The translations under genes and the position numbers were made by a program. A DNA stretch of 64,000 nt, from positions 25,121 to 89,120 of the forward strand of contig NZ_JAGHZZ010000017.1 of NCBI RefSeq assembly GCF_017745095.1, read 5' to 3'. The DNA is from Sporocytophaga sp. Lineage in GTDB: Bacteria; Bacteroidota; Bacteroidia; Cytophagales; Cytophagaceae. The notes below the pieces were generated by a model. It searched no databases and was not told the DNA's origin. It worked only from the letters and a program-made list of their open reading frames with translations. Every line of letters begins with the position of its first letter. Position 1 is the stretch's first letter. This document shows positions 16,869-26,095 of the stretch, in pieces.

Positions 16869-17714
16869 TTAATTTACCTTAAATGTTAGTACCGGAAATT
16901 CTGCAAAGTTTACCAGATCTTCAGAGATTCCTCCAAGCCAGTGCAGGCCTTTATGCTGATGAGTAGATAAAGCGATAATATCTGCATTGATATCTTCAGC
17001 ATATTTTACAATTCCATTGTATTCGGTTAAATCTTCCTGAATAATACTTTCGCAATTTTTCATCTGAAACCGGTTGATATAATCTCTTAATCTGCTTTGA
17101 ATTATACTCTGATTTGATTCATAGTTGATCAAAGGATTAATATATAATAAATGGATTTTGAAATCAAATATTTCCTGCAATGCCTTTAGTTTGCCAATGA
17201 ACTCAGGAGAATCGTCCTGAAAGTTAGTTGCAAGGACTAAATTTCTGATACGAAAATCTTTATTATTATTTTTCACAGAAAGAACCATACAATCTGCTCT
17301 GGTTACAATCTTTTCAGCATTGGATTCATTAAATATTCCCTTAAGTATTCCTTCACACCCTGACGTTCCCATTATGATCATATCCGCTTTTTCCAAAGTA
17401 ATGTACCTGGAAAAATGTTTACCCGGATCTCCGACTTTTATCTTTGGATTGAATCTAACTCCTGCGTATCTGACATTTTCCAGGATAGAATGGATTTTAT
17501 TTTTGGCGAGCTCTATACATTTTAAAACGTATACCTGTTCCATTTTATCAGGCATGAATATTTCGCCGGTTTCACTGATGGTAGTTCCTCCGGGGGCTTC
17601 AATTACATGAAATATCTCAACTTCAGCCTGAGTCTTACGGGCGATCTCGGTTGCTGCAATAAGGGCATTTTCAGATACTTCAGAAAAATCTATAGGTACA
17701 ATTATCTTTTTCAT
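16869..17714 (-). CDS. tandem universal stress protein
   Basis: A 281-residue cytosolic protein with two Usp domains. The first (1-145) begins KKIIVPIDFSEVSENAL and has the ATP-binding pattern G-x2-G-x9-G-(S/T) only in degenerate form (MGTSGCEGILKGIF). The second (about 150-281) is shorter and weaker, ending in ISEDLVNFAEFPVLTFK. Usp proteins bind nucleotides and help survival in stasis and anoxia. It is separated by 11 nt from the other uspA, so the two are co-transcribed. They share order and length and come from duplication. Confidence 0.88.
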   Translation of the reverse strand: MKKIIVPIDFSEVSENALIAATEIARKTQAEVEIFHVIEAPGGTTISETGEIFMPDKMEQVYVLKCIELAKNKIHSILENVRYAGVRFNPKIKVGDPGKHFSRYITLEKADMIIMGTSGCEGILKGIFNESNAEKIVTRADCMVLSVKNNNKDFRIRNLVLATNFQDDSPEFIGKLKALQEIFDFKIHLLYINPLINYESNQSIIQSRLRDYINRFQMKNCESIIQEDLTEYNGIVKYAEDINADIIALSTHQHKGLHWLGGISEDLVNFAEFPVLTFKVN

Positions 17715-17725
17715 AAATAGGTTAT

Positions 17726-18607
17726 TTAACTAATGTTTACTTGAGATTTATTTGAATGTAAAATCAGAACAGGCAGGCTGAATTTTTTCAAAACACTTTT
17801 GATTACACTTTTATGAAATAGTGCATCTAACCAGTTTCTTTCATTATAAATAAGTACCAGTAAATCTGAATTGTCTTCCATTAAACCTTTGTGCAATCCC
17901 TCTTCAACAATATCAGACAGTGTAGTTTTGTATTTAATCTGATCATAGCTGGTTATTTTTTTAACTGAATTCAAAATGATTGACGCAGTACTCGATTCAG
18001 TATTTTTTTCGTATTCCTGAAAGGATCTGGCATATTGTTCTACATGTAATAAGGTTATTTCAGATTTGAATATGCTAGCCAGATTTATGATATTTTTTAC
18101 ATAGGAAATTTTTTCAGATACTTTTTCTATGGCAAAATCAATTTTATTAAAAAGCTTAACAGGAGTATCTTCATGGATTACGAGTATTGGCACATTGGTA
18201 TTTTCTATCATATTCTGGATTGTGCTTCCCACTAGCCCCTGAAGTCCTTCAGGGTTATTGGTTCCCATGACAATAAGATCAACCTGGTGACGGGTTGCTA
18301 ATTCCTTTATCTCTTGTTCAGGGATATTATATTGAATAATATATTGAGTGTTTATTGTCTTGCCAGAGTCTGTTTTAAAAGAAGAGATATATCCACAGAT
18401 CGAGTCAAGTTGTGATTTCAAATATTCCTGAGTTTCTTCCAGTACATTTTCAAAAACAACAGGAATAGGTTCGGCATTAATAGACGTGAGCGTATAAGCA
18501 TGTGCAACGATGATTTTTGCATCAGCCTTTTGGGCTATCATGATAGCAAATTCCAAAGCTTTCTGTGAGGCTTTTGAAAAATTAGTGGGAAGGAGGATTG
18601 TTTTCAT
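17726..18607 (-). CDS. tandem universal stress protein
   Basis: A 293-residue two-domain Usp protein, first gene of the five-gene operon. The first domain (KTILLPTNFSKASQKAL) carries MGTNNPEGLQGLVGSTIQNM, which fits the nucleotide-binding loop G-x2-G-x9-GST better than its neighbour does. The second domain is diverged. The promoter region upstream contains GTCAAGTT twice in direct repeat, 19 nt apart (18688-18695 and 18707-18714), a possible regulator site; no clear FNR-type TTGAT-N4-ATCAA palindrome was found. Confidence 0.88.
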   Translation of the reverse strand: MKTILLPTNFSKASQKALEFAIMIAQKADAKIIVAHAYTLTSINAEPIPVVFENVLEETQEYLKSQLDSICGYISSFKTDSGKTINTQYIIQYNIPEQEIKELATRHQVDLIVMGTNNPEGLQGLVGSTIQNMIENTNVPILVIHEDTPVKLFNKIDFAIEKVSEKISYVKNIINLASIFKSEITLLHVEQYARSFQEYEKNTESSTASIILNSVKKITSYDQIKYKTTLSDIVEEGLHKGLMEDNSDLLVLIYNERNWLDALFHKSVIKSVLKKFSLPVLILHSNKSQVNIS

Positions 18608-18795
18608 ATTTGTCAGCTCTATGGTGTAAAGGTCAGATTCTGAGGGTGTCGAAAAAATGAGTTTGATTACCTGAAAAAATGATATTTGTCAAGTTTATAC
18701 AAAAAAGTCAAGTTGGACTAAACGGTTATTTAGAGTTTGGTTTTTGTATTTTGTATTGTGTTTGTTTTCAGAAGTTTGTTTTTTTTCTTTTGTTG

Positions 18796-18827
18796 TTTGT
18801 TTTTTAGACCGATCAGTCTTATTTTTG
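18796..18827 (+). promoter_or_regulatory. tetR promoter (-33/-7)
   Basis: TTTG (18796-18799), 20-nt spacer, TATTTTTG (18820-18827), an exact TAnnTTTG box. The GTG start at 18832 lies so close that the mRNA may be nearly leaderless. The TetR operator fills the spacer. Confidence 0.6.
18806..18819 (+). promoter_or_regulatory. TetR operator 1
   Basis: AGACCGATCAGTCT, a 14-bp palindrome with one imperfect pair, placed between the -33 and -7 boxes. A related site precedes the thioesterase. This is the standard arrangement for autorepression. Confidence 0.65.
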
Positions 18828-18831
18828 TATT

Positions 18832-19428
18832 GTGGAATCAAAAGCTGAAAAGACCAAGGCATTAATCATTGAAAAAGCAGCCCATGCTTTTAATAAGAAA
18901 GGCTTTCATGGAACTTCTATGAGTGATATACTTGATGTAACAGGCTTGGCTAAGGGAGGAGTTTATGGTCATTTCAAAAGCAAAGAAGATATCATTGAAG
19001 CTGCTTTTGAATATTCTTTTTCAAAAGTATTAAATGAGCTGGTCTCCAGAATTAAGGCCTGCGATAATGCTATTGATAAATTATTTGCCATCACTGATTA
19101 TTATTACAACTATACATTACAATCACCTATAGAAGGTGGATGCCCGATTCTCAATTATAGCAGCTTTGCAGATGATAGCTTGCCAGGATTAAAACTTCTT
19201 CTAAACCAAGCTTCTAAACAGATGCTATCCAGCCTTGTTCAGATTATCGAAAAAGGCCAAAAATATGATCAGATTAAAAAGTCTGTTCATGCTGGGCTTG
19301 CTGCAGATATTCTTTATAGTAGGATAGAAGGGGCTATAATGCTTTCCAAAGCGACAGGTGATCCTTTGAAACTCAATAGATTGCTTGATGAGCTCAAATC
19401 TTATATTACAATAACTTTAAAAGCTTAA
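18832..19428 (+). CDS. TetR family repressor
   Basis: A 198-residue regulator with a GTG start. Residues 8-55 form the TetR helix-turn-helix (LIIEKAAHAFNKKGFHGTSM through GLAKGGVYGHFKSKEDI). The C-terminal half is helical and has the C-terminal pattern of the AcrR/YxaF-type group (EGGCPILNYSSFADD). It would bind an acyl or aromatic ligand and release DNA. Autorepression is supported by the operator in its promoter; a matching operator in front of the thioesterase 39 nt downstream makes that gene its main local target. Confidence 0.9.
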   Translation: MESKAEKTKALIIEKAAHAFNKKGFHGTSMSDILDVTGLAKGGVYGHFKSKEDIIEAAFEYSFSKVLNELVSRIKACDNAIDKLFAITDYYYNYTLQSPIEGGCPILNYSSFADDSLPGLKLLLNQASKQMLSSLVQIIEKGQKYDQIKKSVHAGLAADILYSRIEGAIMLSKATGDPLKLNRLLDELKSYITITLKA

Positions 19429-19445
19429 TTATTTTAACCTAAAAA

Positions 19446-19459
19446 AGACCGAATGGTCT
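19446..19459 (+). promoter_or_regulatory. TetR operator 2
   Basis: AGACCGAATGGTCT, a palindrome with perfect AGACC/GGTCT arms, 9-22 bp before the thioesterase start. It is the second copy of the site in the tetR promoter. Confidence 0.7.
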
Positions 19460-19467
19460 ATTTTGAT

Positions 19468-19962
19468 ATGATAAAAGAACCTAGCTCAGTTTACACAGTC
19501 CGTTTCCAGGATTGCGACCCAATGGGGCACCTGAACAACAGTCGTTATATAGATTATATTATTAATGCAAGGGAAGACCATCTGGATCAGTATTATAATT
19601 TAAAGTTAAGTGATTTTATAGCTTCAGGTTATTGCTGGGTAGTAACGAATCATGAGATTTACTACCTCAAACCTTCTTTATATAATGAGAAGGTGAAAAT
19701 TCAAACTTCTGTTATTGAAGTAGACAATTCATCATTGTTAGTTGAAGGTCTTATGATGAGTGAAGATGAAAGTCAGTTTAAGAGTCTCCTTTGGACGAAA
19801 TATTTTTTTGTGAATGTTAAAACGGGGAAAAGGGAAAATCATGCACCTGAGCAAATGGAGTTTTTCAGTCAACTGAAAAACGAACATCTAAGCCATTATA
19901 AAGAAAGCAAAAATCGTTTGAAAACTTTATTAGATCTGCAAAAAAGCAAGGTAGTGAAGTAA
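19468..19962 (+). CDS. acyl-CoA thioesterase (hotdog fold)
   Basis: A 164-residue 4HBT-type thioesterase, expected to cleave acyl-CoA in the cytosol. The catalytic stretch QDCDPMGHLNNSRYIDY lies near residues 15-31. The frame is open to an upstream ATG at 19453, but that codon lies inside the TetR operator; the ATG at 19468 gives a normal N-terminus and is preferred. A dual operator arrangement with the upstream tetR suggests induction by an acyl ligand. A terminator follows. Confidence 0.85.
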   Translation: MIKEPSSVYTVRFQDCDPMGHLNNSRYIDYIINAREDHLDQYYNLKLSDFIASGYCWVVTNHEIYYLKPSLYNEKVKIQTSVIEVDNSSLLVEGLMMSEDESQFKSLLWTKYFFVNVKTGKRENHAPEQMEFFSQLKNEHLSHYKESKNRLKTLLDLQKSKVVK

Positions 19963-19983
19963 GCATCGTAGAAATATAGTTTT

Positions 19984-20030
19984 AAAAATGTCCCTCTATT
20001 TAAATCACAAAATTGAGGGACTTTTTATTT
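19984..20030 (+). terminator. rho-independent terminator
   Basis: GTCCCTC (19990-19996) with GAGGGAC (20015-20021), A-rich before and T-rich after. It ends the tetR-thioesterase unit. Confidence 0.85.
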
Positions 20031-20568
20031 TGTTTTAAATGAAGGAATGGAAGATCAATCAAACTTATCATATTCTATTATCTTCAAACAATTTAAAAGG
20101 GTCGAACTTTATAGTACCATTCAACTATGTTGATGTATATGTTTTCATTTCTTGATGCGACAAGACTTCTCCAAAGTTATTTTAGCCAGAAACGGGATTT
20201 ATCAGTCCTTCTTATTTATTATATCTTTTAAAAAGGTATTTCGGATTTAGCCTGAAAGAATTAAAGAGATACTCCATTATTAAAATTTGATTAGAATATG
20301 ATTAAAATTTAGCTACTGACAATCTAAATTTATAGTGAACCCTGAGGGATAAAATTACCCCCCTTTAGTAGTTTTTCTTTACTGATATACCTACTGTTTC
20401 TAGGATGTAGATTTCTTGAATTTATAGAAGGTTCAAAAAAATAAGACAAATCATATTACAGGAAGAGATTAGAAAAGTATTGACTGCCAGATGGTTCTTG
20501 TGATTGAGTGGAAACTTCTTTATGTTGACTGAAAATTTCTTTCAATCAACTAAAAAATTCTATCAATC
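20031..20568. other. intergenic, nothing supported
   Basis: About 540 bp without a credible gene. A 38-codon frame (20039-20155) has no recognisable start signal or family. No repeat shared with other parts of the window was found here. Confidence 0.4.
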
Positions 20569-21621
20569 ATGCAAAAACTTCTATTAACCATTCTGTTGGT
20601 TTTGTTTTTTCAGCCAGTTATTCAAGCTCAAATACAGCTTAATATAGCAGATTTGCCACATCCCGATGATGCATACAATGTGTATTACCGGCAGGTTATA
20701 ACAGAGAACCTGCAAGGATTAACTCCCGGAGCAGCTGGAGATAACATTGTCTGGGACTTTTCTTCATTAAGCGGTGGCATTAAAGACAGTACTATCTTTG
20801 TTAATCCTATCACCTTTGATTCAGAACTTAGCAAACTCTTTCCTTCTGCAAGCCTTGCTTCGATAACAGTGGAAGGCGTTTTTTATTTCCAGATTTCAGA
20901 AGACGGGCTCAGATATCATCAGACATTTCTTGGAGGGAAGGATGTTGCTGCTTATGAATTTTCTCCATCATTGCTTATTATGGACTTGCCAATCAACATT
21001 GGCAATTATTATTCCGGAGAAGGAGAACGAATTGTACCGATTGATGCTTCTACCAGAATGAGGATCTCTACTGCAAAAAAAGATACTGCTGATGCCTGGG
21101 GAATACTGAAGACCCCTACAAATGACTTTGATGCACTAAGACTAATTTCATATATCACTTATACAACCTATACTGAAGTAAAAACCGGAGATACTTGGAC
21201 TCTTTTAAATCAAGATATAAATAAAGTCATAGAATATAATTGGTGGGCTAAGGATGTTGGAAAAGAAGTATTAAAATTTAGATATATTGGTGAGAATACA
21301 GATTCTCTCAGTCATGTAAACTGGTTTACTGGAAAAGAAATATATATGATCAACTCACTTGCAGATCCGTCTTTGACAAAAGAAATGCTTGTGGTTGGGC
21401 CTAACCCCACTTCTGGCCCAATGCAGATATTCTCAGCATCTGGATCAAAGATCGTAAGTATTTCGATCAAAGATATTGGAGGAAAAACAGTTTATAACAG
21501 AACCTCAAGAGAACCGATTTCTTTTGTGGATTTATCTTCACTTTCTGAAGGTGTTTACTATCTGGAATTAAAAGATGAGAATGGAATAACCATCATAAAA
21601 AAGGTATCCTTAGTAAAATAA
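20569..21621 (+). CDS. T9SS-exported protein
   Basis: A 350-residue secreted protein. Signal peptide residues 1-20 (IQAQ), a beta-rich central region (25-265) of unknown function, and a type A T9SS sorting domain (about 272-350) with VGPNPTSG, the internal strand ISIKDIGGKTVYN and the terminal LSEGVYYLELKD...IKKVSLVK. It would cross the outer membrane through T9SS and be attached to, or released from, the surface. No catalytic motif was recognised. It is monocistronic, with long spacers on both sides. Confidence 0.85.
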   Translation: MQKLLLTILLVLFFQPVIQAQIQLNIADLPHPDDAYNVYYRQVITENLQGLTPGAAGDNIVWDFSSLSGGIKDSTIFVNPITFDSELSKLFPSASLASITVEGVFYFQISEDGLRYHQTFLGGKDVAAYEFSPSLLIMDLPINIGNYYSGEGERIVPIDASTRMRISTAKKDTADAWGILKTPTNDFDALRLISYITYTTYTEVKTGDTWTLLNQDINKVIEYNWWAKDVGKEVLKFRYIGENTDSLSHVNWFTGKEIYMINSLADPSLTKEMLVVGPNPTSGPMQIFSASGSKIVSISIKDIGGKTVYNRTSREPISFVDLSSLSEGVYYLELKDENGITIIKKVSLVK

Positions 21622-21726
21622 AAAAAAGAGATGACCTACTTAATCGAATAGGTATTGATTCCAGTGTAGCGTTTAAGGTTTACCGGATTTTTAAGAACTA
21701 ATTCAAATATAACAAAGAAATACTAG

Positions 21727-21758
21727 GGCAGGTTATCAATAGGTAGCTTGCCTTTTTA
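21727..21758 (+). terminator. possible terminator
   Basis: GGCAGG pairs with CTTGCC (one G-U) and a T-run follows. It lies about 100 bp after the T9SS protein, so it may end that transcript. Confidence 0.4.
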
Positions 21759-21862
21759 CTTTTATCGAAGTAGTATAATTCAAATTTGAAAATAAGGATA
21801 GTAAGAATTTAAATTAGTAATAGAAGCATTAAACTTTATGTAATGACAAAGCCTGAATGTAA

Positions 21863-22393
21863 ATGATAGCTGTTAATTCTACAATTGAAGACATATTATT
21901 AAAATATAAGGACATTCTGGGAATGGATTATGAAAAGTATAGAAACCATGTCTATAGAGTGTTTATGTTTTGCCAGTTGATTGATGGAAATAAAAATAAC
22001 ATAGATAAATATGCAATTGCTTCTGCTTATCATGACATAGGTATTTGGACGGATCATACTTTTGATTATCTGAATCCTTCAATAAGAAATGCAGAGGCAT
22101 ACTTGCATTCAATTCACAGAGATGATTGGATTCAGGAAATCTCTTCAATGATCGAAATGCACCATAAAATATTAAACTTCAAAACTAAGGCACCTCTTAC
22201 TATAGAGATTTTCAGGAAAGCAGATTGGATTGACATTTCTTTGGGTCTTTTAAGATTTAGTTTAAAAAAATCAGATGTTTACTTAGTTAGAAAAAAATTT
22301 CCTAATTCAGGCTTTCATAAGTTCTTATTAGCACTATTACTTAGAAATTTTATAAAACATCCTCTTAATCCATTTCCGATTTTTAAACTTTAA
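21863..22393 (+). CDS. HD-domain hydrolase
   Basis: A 176-residue cytosolic protein with the HD metal-binding set: His 29 in YRNHVYRV, His-Asp 57-58 in AYHDIGIW, His 100-101 in IEMHHK and Asp 121 in RKADWID. HD proteins hydrolyse phosphate esters (nucleotides, cyclic dinucleotides), but this small stand-alone type has no assigned substrate. The C-terminal 50 residues are basic and hydrophobic. It is monocistronic. Confidence 0.8.
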   Translation: MIAVNSTIEDILLKYKDILGMDYEKYRNHVYRVFMFCQLIDGNKNNIDKYAIASAYHDIGIWTDHTFDYLNPSIRNAEAYLHSIHRDDWIQEISSMIEMHHKILNFKTKAPLTIEIFRKADWIDISLGLLRFSLKKSDVYLVRKKFPNSGFHKFLLALLLRNFIKHPLNPFPIFKL

Positions 22394-22731
22394 AAGAGAA
22401 ATTCATTAACTAAATGGTCATCAATTTTATTCTTATCGAAATGATTTTTAGTTTCTTTAGAGTTGATTAATGACTTTATTTTTTTGATTTATCATTTTGG
22501 CCAGAGTGTCTGATACTTACATTTTTTAAAAGATTTTGGGTTTACCTTTTTTATACCAGCGTGTAGCTCCTTTAATTCAACGTATCCTGCAAATTGTATA
22601 TTGCTTTTGGGCTTTTGGGCTTGTAATTCTGATTGTGAAGAAAGAAAAAGCAGCAGGCCGTTGATTTAAAGCTGATTTTAAACCTTGAATTTATAAAACA
22701 CACTTACAATTAATCAAATAATCTGAAGAAG
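22394..22731. other. intergenic, leader of the CE4-GH8 gene
   Basis: 338 bp with no gene. AT-rich and without clear inverted repeats; a near-match to the -7 box (TAAACCTTG) lies about 50 bp before the CE4-GH8 start. Nothing else is supported. Confidence 0.35.
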
Positions 22732-25700
22732 ATGAGATTACTCACAAAAAAGGTTTTAGCTGTTTCAAAACTGACCAGTATATTTTTAATGCTTTGCATA
22801 AGTATTACAGGTATGGCACAAGTTCCATCCACTTATCAGGTTGGTAAATGGTATAAGTTTAAATCAGCAGCGGTTACATATACTATGGATGATAATACCT
22901 CCAATCAGTTACCGGTAGCTATTCCTCTTTTTAATCAGTATAATTTTAAAACTACCTCGTTTGTGGTAACGAACTGGGGACCTAACTGGAGTCAGTTGAA
23001 GACCGCATCAAATAATGGACATGAAGTTGCAAGTCATACTGTTTCACATACTACTTTGACTACACTGAATACAACTCAACAGGATACAGAATATAAAAAC
23101 TCTCAAAACACAATTAATTCCAATATTACAAATGCAAAATGTTTAACCATTGCATATCCTAACTGTAATACAGGTGACGTAAATACTATCCAAAAGTATT
23201 ATATAGCGGGCAGAACTTGCAGTGGACAAATTAATTCAAGTTCTCCAACTGACTTTTATAATCTTAGTTCAATCATTTGTGGAAATACAGGTGTTAATAC
23301 AGCCAATGATTTAAATAACAAAGTTTCCAGCGCTAAGAATAACAATGGATGGTGCGTATTCCTTATTCACGGTATAGACAATGACGGAGGATATTCTCCT
23401 TTGGCCTCAAGTGTACTTGGAAATCATTTATCTTATGTTAATTCTAATGCTGCTGATTATTGGGTAGGAACATTTTCTAATGTTGTAAAATATATTAAAG
23501 AACGTAATGCTCTGAATATTTCAGAGACTACTGTAAATAATGACTCTTTAAGATTGACAGCAACAGATAATCTTGATAATAGTATTTATGACGCAGCAGT
23601 TACAGTTCGTCGTCAATTACCAAGCGGCTGGACCGAAGCAAAAGTATACTTAGGAAATACGCTACAAACATCTTCTATTGTAACTGTAAATAACGTTAAA
23701 TATATAGAATTTGATGTAGTACCTGATAAAGGTACTTATGCTATTGCAAATAAGACTTCAACTCCAACTTGTTCTACCGCTGCACCAACAGTCACGTCTC
23801 CGATAAGTTATGTAAAAGGGGCTACTGCAACTGCATTAACAGCTACTGGTAATTCTTTAAAATGGTATACGGATCCTACAGGAGGAACTGCATCAAGTAT
23901 CGCACCTGTCCCAAGTACTGATGCAGTCGGAACCAAAATTTATTATGTGTCACAAACTTTGAATAACTGCGAAGGACCAAGAGCATCAATTACAGTGAAT
24001 GTTACAGAAGGTTCAACTGGCGGAGGATGCAAAGAAGCAGGAGAAGGAGCTTATTACACTGGAACTTACAGAAATATGTTTAAAGAACTTCTGAATAAAA
24101 CAGATACAGAAATCAACTCTAAAGTGAATACTGCTTTCCAGCAAATCTTTTATGGCACTGCAGATCAAAAATTATATTATGAAGTTGGAACTGATATGGC
24201 TTATATTCTGGATGTAAATAATAATGATGTAAGGTCTGAAGGGATGTCATATGGTATGATGATATGTGTGCAGTTAAACAAACAAGCTGAATTTAATAAA
24301 ATATGGAAATGGGCAAAAACCTATATGCAGTATGGAAGTAACAATAACTATAATGGTTACTTTGCATGGCAGTTAAATAAAGATGGATCTATAAAAGGAA
24401 ACAGTCCTGCTTCGGATGGTGAAGCTTATTTCATTACTTCATTATTCTTTGCTGCAAACAGATGGGGCAATGGAACTGGAATATATAACTATGAAGCAGA
24501 AGCTCAGGATATCTTGAACAAGGTAATGAGTAAGACGGGAGCAGGTTCAGTATACAACCTTTTCAATACCAATTCAAAACTGATAACTTTTGTTCCATAT
24601 GGTGACTCTTATAACTTTACTGATCCATCATATAATCTTCCTGGTTTCTGGGAGTTATGGGCTAAATGGTCTAAAACAAATCAATCTTTCTGGTCTCAGG
24701 CACCTGCTGCTTCACGTAAGTTATTAAGAGATGCATCTCATTCGTCTTCCGGATTAACTACTGATTATTCTAATTTTGACGGAACACCCAAAGAAGTGGA
24801 TTATAACAAGGATGCTGACAGGTTTATGTATGATGCCTGGAGGAGCATTATGAATATAGGAATGGACTATCATTGGTTCAAGGCTGATGCACAGCAACCG
24901 GTAATTTCCGAAAGATATTTAACGTTCTTCAAAAACCAGGGATCTGGATATAAAAATCATTACGACTGGAATGGTGCCAATGCCAATGGTGACCATTCTA
25001 CCGGTCTGGTTGCCTGTAATGCTGTAGCTTCCCTGGCTGTAAATAATACCTCTCTTGCAACACCTTTTGTACAGGAATTATGGAATGTTGGGATCCCTAC
25101 TGGTCAATACAGATATTATGATGGTATGTTATATATGCTTGGTATGCTTAATGTTTCCGGAAACTTTAAAGTTTGGAAACCAGTTTGTCCTTGCGTGCCT
25201 CCGACAGCTCCATCTGTAGTTGATCTTAATTATTGTCAGGGAGCATCAGCTCCGGCTTTAACTTCAACTGCTTCAACAGGTAATATTCTTCAATGGTATG
25301 GAACCAATGCAACAGGAGGTACAGCTAGTACGACAGCACCAACACCATCAACAGCTACTCCAGGTAAATTAATTTACTATGTTTCTCAAAAATCAGCGAC
25401 AGAAGATTGCGAAAGTCCGCGAGCAGCTATTACAGTGACTGTAAATGCAAAAGTAACTCCATCTATAGAATTGAAGTCTGAATCAGGCACTGTAGTTGAT
25501 AATCCGGAAACAAATTTTGTATTGACAACCACAGCTTTCAATAAAGGAGCGAATGCTACTTATGTCTGGATGAAGAATAATCAGGTTATTTCCAATGCTT
25601 CCGCTGGTTCATTTGAAGTACCAAAACCAATCAATGCTGGAGATACTTATTCTGTTACAATGACTTCTTCGGCCAACTGCGCTGATCCTGCTACAGTAAC

Positions 25701-25974
25701 TTCGAATGAAATTAAATTCGAGGTTGTAACAGGAATAGATAACCTTGGATCAATTGGATTTGTAATTTACCCTAATCCAGCTAAGAGTTCTTTAAATGTT
25801 CAAGGTTTACAAGGAAGTTTCAAATATTCTGTAGTTGATAATTTCGGAAGAGAATTACAAGCTGGAGAAACAGAATCTAATATCAATGTCAGCAACCTAA
25901 ATGCGGGTGTATATGGATTGGTAATAAATTATAAGGGAAACAAAAAAGTAGTTAAAGTTGTAATAGCGGATTAG
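22732..25974 (+). CDS. bifunctional CE4 esterase / GH8 hydrolase, T9SS
   Basis: A 1080-residue secreted enzyme. Order: signal peptide (1-29); NodB/CE4 domain (about 35-265) with Asp 53-54 in YTMDDN and metal ligands His 102 and His 106 in SHTVSH; a beta accessory domain (265-340); an Ig-like segment (345-435); a GH8 domain (about 440-815) with the acid Glu 503 in VRSEGMSYGMM and base-region Asp 562 in ASDGEAY; a second Ig-like segment; a PKD-like stretch; and a T9SS domain (1005-1080, VIYPNPAKSS). CE4 removes acetyl groups and GH8 of this VR(S/T)EGMSYGM type cuts xylan or xylo-oligomers, so a two-step attack on acetylxylan is likely. Chitosan is an alternative substrate. Confidence 0.88.
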   Translation: MRLLTKKVLAVSKLTSIFLMLCISITGMAQVPSTYQVGKWYKFKSAAVTYTMDDNTSNQLPVAIPLFNQYNFKTTSFVVTNWGPNWSQLKTASNNGHEVASHTVSHTTLTTLNTTQQDTEYKNSQNTINSNITNAKCLTIAYPNCNTGDVNTIQKYYIAGRTCSGQINSSSPTDFYNLSSIICGNTGVNTANDLNNKVSSAKNNNGWCVFLIHGIDNDGGYSPLASSVLGNHLSYVNSNAADYWVGTFSNVVKYIKERNALNISETTVNNDSLRLTATDNLDNSIYDAAVTVRRQLPSGWTEAKVYLGNTLQTSSIVTVNNVKYIEFDVVPDKGTYAIANKTSTPTCSTAAPTVTSPISYVKGATATALTATGNSLKWYTDPTGGTASSIAPVPSTDAVGTKIYYVSQTLNNCEGPRASITVNVTEGSTGGGCKEAGEGAYYTGTYRNMFKELLNKTDTEINSKVNTAFQQIFYGTADQKLYYEVGTDMAYILDVNNNDVRSEGMSYGMMICVQLNKQAEFNKIWKWAKTYMQYGSNNNYNGYFAWQLNKDGSIKGNSPASDGEAYFITSLFFAANRWGNGTGIYNYEAEAQDILNKVMSKTGAGSVYNLFNTNSKLITFVPYGDSYNFTDPSYNLPGFWELWAKWSKTNQSFWSQAPAASRKLLRDASHSSSGLTTDYSNFDGTPKEVDYNKDADRFMYDAWRSIMNIGMDYHWFKADAQQPVISERYLTFFKNQGSGYKNHYDWNGANANGDHSTGLVACNAVASLAVNNTSLATPFVQELWNVGIPTGQYRYYDGMLYMLGMLNVSGNFKVWKPVCPCVPPTAPSVVDLNYCQGASAPALTSTASTGNILQWYGTNATGGTASTTAPTPSTATPGKLIYYVSQKSATEDCESPRAAITVTVNAKVTPSIELKSESGTVVDNPETNFVLTTTAFNKGANATYVWMKNNQVISNASAGSFEVPKPINAGDTYSVTMTSSANCADPATVTSNEIKFEVVTGIDNLGSIGFVIYPNPAKSSLNVQGLQGSFKYSVVDNFGRELQAGETESNINVSNLNAGVYGLVINYKGNKKVVKVVIAD

Positions 25975-25982
25975 TGAATGAG

Positions 25983-26010
25983 GACAGGCAGTGCAAATTG
26001 TCTGTCTTTA
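25983..26010 (+). terminator. short hairpin after CE4-GH8
   Basis: GACAGGC pairs with GTCTGTC (one G-U), followed by a short T-rich stretch; the stronger terminator is the next one. Confidence 0.4.
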
Positions 26011-26029
26011 TTAGGTTTATCATAGAGAG

Positions 26030-26062
26030 AAGGATAAGTAGTAAAATACTTATCCTTTTTTA
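26030..26062 (+). terminator. rho-independent terminator
   Basis: AAGGATAAGTA (26030-26040) pairs perfectly with TACTTATCCTT (26047-26057), then a long T-run. It ends the CE4-GH8 transcript. Confidence 0.9.
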
Positions 26063-26095
26063 TTTTACAGAAAATATCCTCTAATAGGTTATAAT

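Noticed and set aside
18608..18720. FNR- or CRP-type palindrome upstream of uspA
   Set aside because: Only a direct repeat of GTCAAGTT was found; no TTGAT-N4-ATCAA or TGTGA-N6-TCACA site is present.
20039..20155. 38-codon ORF after the thioesterase
   Set aside because: It begins after a terminator, has no promoter-like box and no recognisable family; not listed as a gene.
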